From assembly GCA_964496705.1 (NCBI GenBank), contig CAZCBJ010000110.1:1-12204 (forward strand): a stretch of DNA of 12,204 nucleotides. The letters run 5' to 3'. The DNA comes from CAZCBJ01 sp964496705. GTDB lineage: Bacteria > Chloroflexota > Anaerolineae > Anaerolineales > Anaerolineaceae. The notes beneath the pieces are model-generated. The model searched no databases. It saw only the letters and a program-made list of their open reading frames with translations, and was not told the origin of the DNA. The translations under genes were made by a program, and so were the position numbers. Within the stretch, counting starts at the first letter, position 1, and each line of letters starts with the position of its first letter. Of this stretch, positions 6,984 through 12,204 are shown piece after piece.

Positions 6984-8177
6984 TTAACTGAGTTTGTGAA
7001 CAACGAAAAAATCAGACGTGTGGTGCAGCAAATTGATCACCGCGCCCTTCACCGTGGCTTGATAACCCAACGTGGAAGCCACCAGGCGCGGCTGCACGGG
7101 GATGACCTTTTCCAGGCGTTTCAGAATCAGCGGGATCAAGAATCCGGCTGAGCGGGCAATTTCGCCGCCCAGCACGATCACATCCGGGTCGTAGCACAGG
7201 GCGACCACCGCAATCGCCTGAGCCAGGTAATCCACCGTTTCCTCAAAGACAGCCATCACCCACTGGTCGCCGCGCGCAGCCGCCTCAAACACCTCCACCG
7301 CGGTCAAGCTGGGGCGGTCGAGCATGCCTTGCTGGCGCAGCGCCATGCGCGCCCGTCCAGCGATGCCGGTCACCGAAACCAGCTGTTCAAACGCGCCAAA
7401 ACCAGGATATTCGTGCTGGAGCTGCGAACGGTCCATCACCAGGTAGCCGATCTCACCGGCCGCATGGTGCGAGCCGCGGTACAGCGCCCCATCCAGCACC
7501 ACCCCCGCACCGATCCCCGTCCCCATGGTGATCACCACCAGGTTGTTGACATTCTGCAGGCCAGCTCCGAACCACAGCTCGCCCAGCGACGCCAGGTTGA
7601 CATCGTTATCCACGATCACCGGCAGGCCAAAATCAGCGCGCAGGCGGGTCTTGAGCGGAAAGCCCTCCCAGCCCAGATAAGGCGCGACATACACCACACC
7701 TTCGACCGCCGAGGTGATGCCCGGCGCGCCCACGCCAATGCCGCGCACGCGCTGACCGGCCCCCCCGGCGCGTTCCAGCAGGCTGGTCACCATCTGGCAC
7801 AGACATTGATAGCTTTCCTCGCTGTTGGTGTGTTGGTATTGGACGGTGAGTTCGTGGTGGATACGCCCGTTCAAATCTGCCACCGCCCCGTAGATGGTCG
7901 TGCCGCCCAGGTCGATGCCGATCATGAACTGGTTGAAGCCGCTGAACTCGACCAGCGAGCGCTTGCGCCCGCCGCTCCACTCCTTGGCGCCGGTCTCCAC
8001 CACCAGCCCTTCCTCAATCAGCTCATCAATGATGCGCATCACAGTTGGCAGGCTGAGCTGCAACTCCTCGGCCACCTGGGAGCGCGCCGCCGGCCCCTCG
8101 CGGCGCACAAAATCCAGCACGGCAGAGCGGTTGATCCCGCGCATTTCGGCTGAGGCAATGGTACGGATGGCTCGCAT
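6984..8177 (-). CDS. ROK-family transcriptional regulator (XylR/NagC type)
   Basis: This is a 397-residue repressor-type ROK protein. The N-terminal winged helix-turn-helix spans about residues 15-62 (INRSAVLDFVRREGPAARSQ, then LSLPTVMRIIDELIEEGLV). The C-terminal sugar-kinase-like domain starts with GIDLGGTTIYGAV (87-99) and continues with VDNDVNLASLGE (189-200) and PDVIVLGGEIA (331-341). The Asp equivalent to the catalytic base of ROK kinases (D192) is kept. The ROK zinc motif CxCGxxGCxE is not: the corresponding stretch after HHAAGEIG reads HEYPGFGAFE (255-264) with no Cys. It probably senses a sugar from the pathway downstream and controls its own gene through the 8267-8296 array. The ATG at 8177 has a weak ribosome site. 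A later ATG at 8144 (MRGINRS) is also plausible and fits the usual ROK N-terminus. Confidence 0.92.
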   Translation of the reverse strand: MRAIRTIASAEMRGINRSAVLDFVRREGPAARSQVAEELQLSLPTVMRIIDELIEEGLVVETGAKEWSGGRKRSLVEFSGFNQFMIGIDLGGTTIYGAVADLNGRIHHELTVQYQHTNSEESYQCLCQMVTSLLERAGGAGQRVRGIGVGAPGITSAVEGVVYVAPYLGWEGFPLKTRLRADFGLPVIVDNDVNLASLGELWFGAGLQNVNNLVVITMGTGIGAGVVLDGALYRGSHHAAGEIGYLVMDRSQLQHEYPGFGAFEQLVSVTGIAGRARMALRQQGMLDRPSLTAVEVFEAAARGDQWVMAVFEETVDYLAQAIAVVALCYDPDVIVLGGEIARSAGFLIPLILKRLEKVIPVQPRLVASTLGYQATVKGAVINLLHHTSDFFVVHKLS

Positions 8178-8266
8178 GGAATTTCTTTCTCAGGCGCCAA
8201 GCCAGACGGCCGACGGATGAGCGCTGCTGAGGAAAAACGATAAAGAGAGTGGGGTTAGTTACAACG

Positions 8267-8296
8267 GTTAAGTAACACTTACTTAACTTAAGTAAG
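8267..8296. promoter_or_regulatory. Triple half-site operator array, probable ROK autoregulation site
   Basis: The octamer TTAAGTAA occurs at 8268-8275 and 8288-8295 on the plus strand and as its reverse complement at 8279-8286. These form two overlapping perfect palindromes sharing the middle half-site: 8267-8287 (9-bp arms, 3-nt spacer) and 8278-8296 (9-bp arms, 1-nt spacer). The array directly abuts the -10 box of the ROK promoter and covers the predicted start point. A bound repressor would block transcription. ROK proteins commonly bind AT-rich palindromes, so autorepression is the likely function. Confidence 0.75.
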
Positions 8297-8325
8297 ATTA
8301 TACAGAAATTGTCTGCAAATTTCAA
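8297..8325 (-). promoter_or_regulatory. Near-consensus sigma-70-like promoter of the ROK gene
   Basis: On the minus strand, TTGAAA (8320-8325) and a perfect TATAAT (8297-8302) are separated by 17 bp. The predicted start is near 8290, inside the operator array, giving a leader of about 113 nt. The strength of this promoter beside the palindromes fits a tightly repressed, autoregulated gene. Confidence 0.78.
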
Positions 8326-8355
8326 GAACTTCTATCTTAAAAAATCCATCCAATT

Positions 8356-9279
8356 CTAAGGCTGGCGCGGGTCCGCCTTGACCGGCTTTTCCGGGCGGCT
8401 GGTGCCGCACACCCGGCAGGTGTGATCCTCTCCGCCGAACGCCACCCCGCAGGTTGGGCAGTGATAGAAATTGTCCCAGGCTTTTTCGAGCAGTGCGCGC
8501 GACGCGCGTTCCTTCTCGCGTTGGTCCAGGTAGGCGGCTTCCATGGCTTCGGCGGTGGTTTTAATCACCTTCCAGGCGCGCTCTTTCAGCTTCAGCTCAC
8601 TCACCGTCTCAGCCAGCCCCGCCCCTTCGCGCAGCGTCCCGCTGGCTCCCGAGAGCAGGTCGCCGCGCAGCAGATCCAGCCCCGCCCCGGCCAGGCCGAT
8701 CAGCTTTTCGCCGCCCGCCTTGATCGATTCAACCACCCCCCGCGCGCTCAGATCATTGACCTTCACCTCGCAACCGTTTTCCAGCGCGGTCAGGTTGATG
8801 GTCATTGCCGGCACCTGCCCCGGCCCCAGATGGATGGTCACCTGCAGCGCATCCGCGCTGCCGCTGGCCGAGAGGCCGGTCTTGCCGGACTGAAACTCGG
8901 TGCGCAGCGGCGGCAGCAGGTCAGCGGGTCTGACGCCCTGGAAAAAGGCGGTGTTATCCGTGACCGCCAATGCCGCCGCGCCCCCCACGCCCAGCGCCGC
9001 CGCCGCCCCGGCCAGAAGGTCCTCTCCGCCGCCGCTCGCCGTTTCGGCTTCGCTGCGGGCAAAGGCTGCCTCCAACTGCGCCAGGCGTTCGCGCTTGGAC
9101 TGCTCGCGCTTCATGATCTCAGCCTTGCGCTCCAGCGCTGCGGGCAGGTCTTTGGGTTTGAAAGTCCTGGCAAAAAATGCCTGATCGGTTGCATCCAGCG
9201 TGCAGAAGATGGCCTTGTGGGCGCCGTCCAATGCGGCCAGTTGTTCGGAGGTTAATTGGGCGAGGGTCTCTTCTTCCAT
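8356..9279 (-). CDS. Uncharacterised protein with C-terminal four-cysteine zinc ribbon
   Basis: I do not recognise this 307-residue protein. Residues 1-80 are charged and helical in appearance, with a probable coiled coil around 47-78. A Gly/Ala-rich hydrophobic stretch follows at 88-106 (LLAGAAAALGVGGAAALAV), which could be a membrane-inserting or packing helix. Residues 117-180 look beta-rich (ALQVTIHLGP, AMTINLTALENGCEVKVNDL). Next come a second Gly-rich helical stretch at about 185-222 and a charged helix at 226-268. The end is a zinc ribbon, CPTCG-x9-CRVCG (C274, C277, C288, C291). No signal peptide is visible, so it is probably cytoplasmic. The start at 9279 is chosen because AAAGGA lies 7 nt upstream, whereas the longer frame would start with TTG inside the probable -10 box. 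It points the same way as the ROK gene but has a separate promoter. Confidence 0.82.
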   Translation of the reverse strand: MEEETLAQLTSEQLAALDGAHKAIFCTLDATDQAFFARTFKPKDLPAALERKAEIMKREQSKRERLAQLEAAFARSEAETASGGGEDLLAGAAAALGVGGAAALAVTDNTAFFQGVRPADLLPPLRTEFQSGKTGLSASGSADALQVTIHLGPGQVPAMTINLTALENGCEVKVNDLSARGVVESIKAGGEKLIGLAGAGLDLLRGDLLSGASGTLREGAGLAETVSELKLKERAWKVIKTTAEAMEAAYLDQREKERASRALLEKAWDNFYHCPTCGVAFGGEDHTCRVCGTSRPEKPVKADPRQP

Positions 9280-9286
9280 GTAGGTA

Positions 9287-9292
9287 TCCTTT
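9287..9292 (-). promoter_or_regulatory. Ribosome binding site fixing the zinc-ribbon protein start
   Basis: AAAGGA on the minus strand, 7 nt upstream of the ATG at 9279. It supports that start over the in-frame TTG at 9306. Confidence 0.65.
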
Positions 9293-9305
9293 CTGATTCT
9301 GCTCA

Positions 9306-9311
9306 ATTATA
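9306..9311 (-). promoter_or_regulatory. Candidate -10 box for the zinc-ribbon protein gene
   Basis: A perfect TATAAT lies on the minus strand 26 nt before the ATG at 9279, but no convincing -35 box is found at 16-18 bp upstream. It would give a leader of about 20 nt. Activity may need an activator or another sigma factor. Confidence 0.4.
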
Positions 9312-9417
9312 CGGCTTTTCCCATTCCCGGTTTCGCCATACTCGCCAAGGTGGCTGACAAAGATCAAGCAATTCACCCACCCGGTTCCTGCGGACCATGC
9401 CTCTCAGACCAATGACA

Positions 9418-9446
9418 ATACCACCCCGCCCTCCTCGGGGTGGTAT
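9418..9446 (-). terminator. GC-rich stem-loop after the secreted-protein gene, probable terminator
   Basis: A perfect 11-bp inverted repeat (ATACCACCCCG / CGGGGTGGTAT) with a 7-nt loop begins 32 nt past the stop codon of the gene at 9479-11140. Read on the minus strand, it is followed by TGTCATTGG, not by a U-tract. It has the same 11-7-11 geometry as the hairpin at 40-68. The rest of 9312-9478 shows no gene. Confidence 0.6.
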
Positions 9447-9478
9447 CAATGGAGTATTCAGTTAACCAACGAATTGGC

Positions 9479-11140
9479 TCAGTCTTTGATGCTCGCGCTG
9501 ATGGGACAGTGAGGTCCGCCGTCCGTCCGCCCGTAGGCGTTGTTGGCGGCATCCAATTCGTTATGCAGTGTCAGGAACTCTCCAGAGCTTACAGCAGCCG
9601 CCCACTTGGCTTCCAACTGAGCAGCAGTGTAGGGGTAATTCATGCCCCACGATGCGTTGAGGTAGGCCGCCACCAGGCTGCGCGCTGCCTTCTGGAAGTC
9701 ATCCGGCCCGCCGCCCGTACCGACCAGCGACATCATATCAAAGCCAGCCAGTCCTGCATATAGCGTAAAGAAGTCGTTGAATTTCGTCTCCCAGATATAC
9801 GGATTGAAACCAACTCCACCCGAAGCAGGCCACTGGGGATCATTCACGGTATTCCACAGCCACTGTCCGCCGGCGGTGCCGAAATCATTGCCGCCCTGCC
9901 AGAAGCCGGGCGTGCAGCCTTGCAGCGCGGCGTTGACAAAGGTGTGGCTGAACGTCTCGCCAGATTTCGCCTTGGAGAAGACCACGTCCTTATCCCCAAA
10001 CATCTCCCAACCGGCTTTTACTTCTTCATGGAGGTCATAACTGAAGCCCGGGGTCAGTCCCGTCCATTTATAACATCCGTCCACACCAGTGGGTTGGGTG
10101 TCAACCGCCACGCCCTCTTTGGTTAGTGTGATCTTCCATCCCTCTACCGGCACGGTTGCGCCGCCTTCCACGCCGTCCAGATCGCGCACCTTGCAACCTT
10201 TCACTTCCACCGGTCGCCAGTTGCCAAAGTCAAGCTCGCCGACGTATGCCATGAAAGCTGGATCGATGGTCCGATCGTAGCATTGGGCTGGTGGATAGGA
10301 TTGGGTCCAGCCTGATTGCAACACCTCACACACCTGCAATTGCGCTGGAACGAGCGTCATGGACTTGTTGTACGCATAATTCTTGCCCCATTCCCAGTAG
10401 CCGCCATCACCCGTGGTCACCGTGACATTAATGGGTTCACCCTGGAAGCCAGTGCCTTTGATGGTGATCGTCCAACCTGACAGACCGGGGTCTATGGCGG
10501 TGGGATCCTTGACGCCATCTGCGTAGGCATCTTCGAACTTAATCCCGCTCAGCATGAATCCCGCGGTGAGCATTTTCCTCACCTTAAAGGCATCGTACTT
10601 GCAATCGCGCGGGTCAACCGGATAGCCTTTCTGCAGCGAGCAGATGGCCAGGATGTACACCCCGCCCGGGTTGGTGGTGTCAGCATACGGGAACAAACGG
10701 ATATACGGCACCTTCCCGTTTGGCTTGGGACCGCTTATTCCATCGTCCAACCAGTGAGTCCCAGTATAAGCACTCACCTCGCCGTTGGTGACGGTGAAGA
10801 TGCGGTTGGTGTGCAAGTCATAATCATCCGACAGGTTCTTGGGGCCGCCGTCATTTGGATTGGGCTGCCCGCCGGGCACCAGCACGGCAAAGAAATACTG
10901 CCCGTCCGGGCCTATTCCATTTGCCGTCGGGCCACCGTTCAGCCAGACATACTGCTTGGCGCCGTAAATATTGCAGTTGATGGGCGAATTCTTGCAGACA
11001 TCCTTCGAGGCGCCGTCCACGTGGGCATTATAGGTGGTGAAGGCTGCCCCACTCACCGCCTGTGCGTTGAGCACTCCAATAAAGATCAGCGCGCCCACCA
11101 AAGCAATCGTCAGTGAAATCAACCAGCCTTTGGTTTTCAT
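9479..11140 (-). CDS. Secreted multi-domain protein with Cna-B/SdrD-like repeats and C-terminal CTPGFW domain
   Basis: This is a 553-residue exported protein. A Sec signal (KTKGW, hydrophobic core 7-24, then NAQA-VS) predicts cleavage near residue 28. Residues 30-195 form an unrecognised domain rich in Gly, Pro, Asn and Asp with several Cys. Two beta-sandwich-like repeats follow. The first is at about 197-309 (SGIKFEDAYADGVKD, GLSGWTITIKGTG, GDGGYWEW). The second is at about 312-404 (GCKVRDLDGVEGG, VEGWKITLTKEG, GVDGCYKWTGLTPG). They resemble prealbumin-like Cna-B/SdrD B domains found in surface proteins. Residues 409-553 open with CTPGFWQGG and end near HCPIS; the two Cys may pair. There is no LPXTG motif or C-terminal membrane anchor, so it is probably released or held non-covalently. 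An adhesion or surface-layer role is inferred only from architecture. Confidence 0.87.
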   Translation of the reverse strand: MKTKGWLISLTIALVGALIFIGVLNAQAVSGAAFTTYNAHVDGASKDVCKNSPINCNIYGAKQYVWLNGGPTANGIGPDGQYFFAVLVPGGQPNPNDGGPKNLSDDYDLHTNRIFTVTNGEVSAYTGTHWLDDGISGPKPNGKVPYIRLFPYADTTNPGGVYILAICSLQKGYPVDPRDCKYDAFKVRKMLTAGFMLSGIKFEDAYADGVKDPTAIDPGLSGWTITIKGTGFQGEPINVTVTTGDGGYWEWGKNYAYNKSMTLVPAQLQVCEVLQSGWTQSYPPAQCYDRTIDPAFMAYVGELDFGNWRPVEVKGCKVRDLDGVEGGATVPVEGWKITLTKEGVAVDTQPTGVDGCYKWTGLTPGFSYDLHEEVKAGWEMFGDKDVVFSKAKSGETFSHTFVNAALQGCTPGFWQGGNDFGTAGGQWLWNTVNDPQWPASGGVGFNPYIWETKFNDFFTLYAGLAGFDMMSLVGTGGGPDDFQKAARSLVAAYLNASWGMNYPYTAAQLEAKWAAAVSSGEFLTLHNELDAANNAYGRTDGGPHCPISASIKD

Positions 11141-11145
11141 CAAAA

Positions 11146-11151
11146 CCTCCT
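11146..11151 (-). promoter_or_regulatory. Strong ribosome binding site of the secreted-protein gene
   Basis: A perfect AGGAGG lies 5 nt before the ATG at 11140. It is only 2 nt from the in-frame TTG at 11143, so the ATG is the real start. Confidence 0.85.
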
Positions 11152-11262
11152 ATTTTTTTTGAAACACATCAATCAACCCACAACCAGATACCTGCGTGTT
11201 TGAATAAACTCCCGTTCCCCTCCTTTCCTACGCTCACCTTACAGAATTGCAAGGTCATTTTC

Positions 11263-11291
11263 ATTGTAGCACGCCAAATTATCATTTACAA
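11263..11291 (-). promoter_or_regulatory. Sigma-70-like promoter of the secreted-protein gene
   Basis: On the minus strand, TTGTAA (11286-11291, 4 of 6) and TACAAT (11263-11268, 5 of 6) are separated by exactly 17 bp. Transcription would begin near 11256, giving a leader of about 115 nt. The -35 box is one arm of a small dyad, TTACAA-CCAT-TTGTAA (11286-11301), which could bind a regulator. Confidence 0.6.
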
Positions 11292-11379
11292 CCATTTGTA
11301 ATATTGCGTCATTAACCAATCTCTGATAAATCGCATATCTATTTCGTACACGATCATGACATAATATCTCAATGAGCAG

Positions 11380-11402
11380 GCGATTTCAAAGCCTGAAATC
11401 GC
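11380..11402. promoter_or_regulatory. Perfect 9-5-9 inverted repeat upstream of clpB
   Basis: GCGATTTCA and TGAAATCGC are separated by AAGCC, ending 39 bp before the clpB ATG. It is not CIRCE (TTAGCACTC-N9-GAGTGCTAA) nor the HspR HAIR box (CTTGAGT-N7-ACTCAAG). It may be a different heat-shock operator or a hairpin in the clpB leader. No convincing promoter could be placed around it: TAATAT (11362-11367) and TATTAT (11418-11423) are weak -10 candidates. Confidence 0.5.
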
Positions 11403-11441
11403 TTCTCGTAGTATGCTTATTATCAGATCGCGAGGTGTCCC

Positions 11442-12204
11442 ATGAATCTGGACCGCTACACCCAAAAAGCTCAGGAAGCGCTGCTGGCTGCACAGGAGCT
11501 GGCGCGCGAACTCAGCCATCAAACCATCGAACCCGCCCATATCCTGCTGGCGCTGCTGCGCCAGGAGGACGGCGTGGCGCCGGCGGTGGTGACCAAGATT
11601 TCCGGCAGCACGCTGGCGCTGCGCGAGGAGCTGGAGCGCGAGCTTGGCAACCGCCCCAAAGTGTACGGCAGCAACGTGCNNNNNNNNNNCCCAGAGTTCC
11701 TGGGAGTCGCCGGTGTGCAACGACGGCAGCAACGTGCAGACCGGGCTGGCGCGCCCGGCAGCCGACGTGCTCGCCGCCGCCGAACGCTACGCCAAAGGCA
11801 TGCAGGACGAGTACGTCTCCACCGAGCACTTGCTCCTCGGTCTGACCGAATCGGTTGAGGGCAAGCGCCTCAGCCAGTTCGGACTGACCAAGGACGCCAT
11901 CCTCAAAGCCCTGGCCAGCGTGCGCGGCAGCCAGCGCGTCACCTCCCAGAACCCCGAGACCACCTACCAGGCGCTGGAAAAATACGGCCGCGACCTGACC
12001 GCCACCGCACGCCAGGGCAAGCTGGATCCGGTCATTGGGCGCGACGAGGAAATCCGCCGCGTCATCCAGATCCTCTCCCGCCGCACCAAAAACAATCCCG
12101 CGCTGATCGGCGACCCCGGCGTGGGCAAGACCGCCATCGTTGAGGGCCTCGCCCAGCGCATCGTCAACGGGGATGTGCCGGAAGGTCTCAAACGCAAACG
12201 CATC
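11442..12204 (+). CDS. clpB: ATP-dependent disaggregase chaperone ClpB, 5' part (runs off window, interrupted by gap)
   Basis: This is the N-terminal part of ClpB (HSP100), the hexameric AAA+ chaperone that extracts proteins from aggregates together with DnaK. The ATG at 11442 has GAGGTG 4 nt upstream and opens with MNLDRYTQKAQEALLAAQ, the typical Clp N-domain, followed by HQTIEPAHILLALL. The second Clp N repeat (YVSTEHLLLGL) and the linker EKYGRDLTATARQGKLDPVIGRDEEIRR are present, followed by Walker A GDPGVGKT (12109-12132). The frame is broken by the 10-N gap at 11680-11689. Coding resumes in frame from about 11725 (GSNVQTGLARPAADVL) and stays open to the window end. Collapsing the duplicated 15-mer restores one continuous ClpB frame, so this is an assembly artefact rather than a pseudogene. 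The linker before AAA-1 and the two-repeat N domain favour ClpB over ClpA. ClpC is the main alternative. Confidence 0.93.
11665..11737 (+). repeat. Identical 15-bp sequence flanking the clpB assembly gap
   Basis: ACGGCAGCAACGTGC occurs at 11665-11679, ending exactly where the N run begins, and again at 11723-11737. Both copies encode GSNV of ClpB, which normally occurs once. The 58-bp offset is not a multiple of three. This is the signature of two contigs that overlap but were joined with placeholder Ns. Confidence 0.9.
11680..11689. other. Assembly gap of 10 N inside clpB
   Basis: Ten undetermined bases, a common default spacer length. The 33 bases between the gap and the second 15-mer copy (11690-11722) have no place in a normal ClpB, although they are open in the downstream frame (reading about QSSWESPVCND). 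Confidence 0.98.

Noticed and set aside
7329..8153. Plus-strand open frame (274 codons) opposite the ROK gene
   Set aside because: It is a shadow of the ROK coding sequence. The protein is His- and Arg-rich and has no family features.
8026..8325. Minus-strand 99-codon frame running through the ROK promoter region
   Set aside because: It would start at the -35 box of the ROK promoter and overlaps the ROK gene in another frame, so it cannot be transcribed from that promoter with its start intact.
8326..8355. T-rich stretch after the zinc-ribbon gene (TTTTTT on the minus strand) as an intrinsic terminator
   Set aside because: No convincing GC-rich stem precedes the T run, so it is not listed as a terminator.
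8422..9255. Plus-strand open frame (277 codons) opposite the zinc-ribbon protein gene
   Set aside because: The minus-strand frame has a zinc ribbon, a ribosome site and a -10 box. The plus frame has none of these.
11302..11441. Plus-strand sigma-70 promoter for clpB
   Set aside because: Several AT-rich -10-like hexamers exist, but none has a -35 box at proper spacing, so no specific promoter is called.
11442..12204. Calling clpB a frameshifted pseudogene
   Set aside because: The frame break coincides with an N gap flanked by an identical 15-mer, and both sides are well-conserved ClpB sequence. An assembly artefact explains it better.

Overview
The window looks like a scaffold from a draft or metagenome-derived genome: it contains two runs of N (60 and 10 bases). 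The organism is probably a member of the Chloroflexota, of Anaerolineae type. That is an inference from gene style: a Tat-exported lipoprotein sugar-binding protein, a ROK regulator beside a MalF/MalG-type transporter, a GH4 enzyme, uroporphyrinogen-decarboxylase-family (UroD-family) paralogs in a sugar operon, and a secreted protein ending in a CTPGFW-type domain. No rRNA or other marker is present to prove it. I found no tRNA, rRNA, CRISPR array, transposase or integrase.

Positions 145-8177 (all minus strand, so read from right to left) form a carbohydrate-utilisation locus. The order of transcription is a ROK-family repressor (6984-8177), a solute-binding lipoprotein (5523-6878), two ABC permeases (4512-5435 and 3654-4499), a GH4-family NAD-dependent glycosidase (2244-3632), and two different UroD-superfamily proteins (1134-2231 and 145-1137). 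From the binding protein onward the genes are tightly packed, with gaps of about 12-20 nt or overlaps, except for an 87-nt gap after the binding protein that holds a perfect 15-bp stem-loop. The binding protein has its own good sigma-70-like promoter (6943-6972). The ROK gene has a near-consensus promoter (8297-8325) whose -10 box abuts a striking operator-like array of three half-sites (8267-8296). A strong GC stem-loop (40-68) follows the last gene. The locus probably imports an oligosaccharide or glycoside and hydrolyses it through the GH4 enzyme. The role of the two UroD-family proteins is the open question. No ATPase subunit for the transporter is present here.

Positions 8356-9279 (minus) encode a protein I do not recognise, with a coiled-coil-like N-terminal half, a Gly/Ala-rich segment and a C-terminal four-cysteine zinc ribbon. 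Positions 9479-11140 (minus) encode a large secreted protein with two predicted Cna-B/SdrD-like beta-sandwich repeats and a C-terminal CTPGFW domain. It has a clear promoter and a terminator-like hairpin.

Positions 11442-12204 (plus) hold the start of clpB, the disaggregase chaperone, which runs off the end of the window. It is interrupted by a 10-N gap flanked by an identical 15-bp sequence, which looks like an unmerged contig overlap rather than a biological frameshift. A perfect 9-5-9 inverted repeat lies just upstream and does not match the classical heat-shock operators CIRCE or HAIR.
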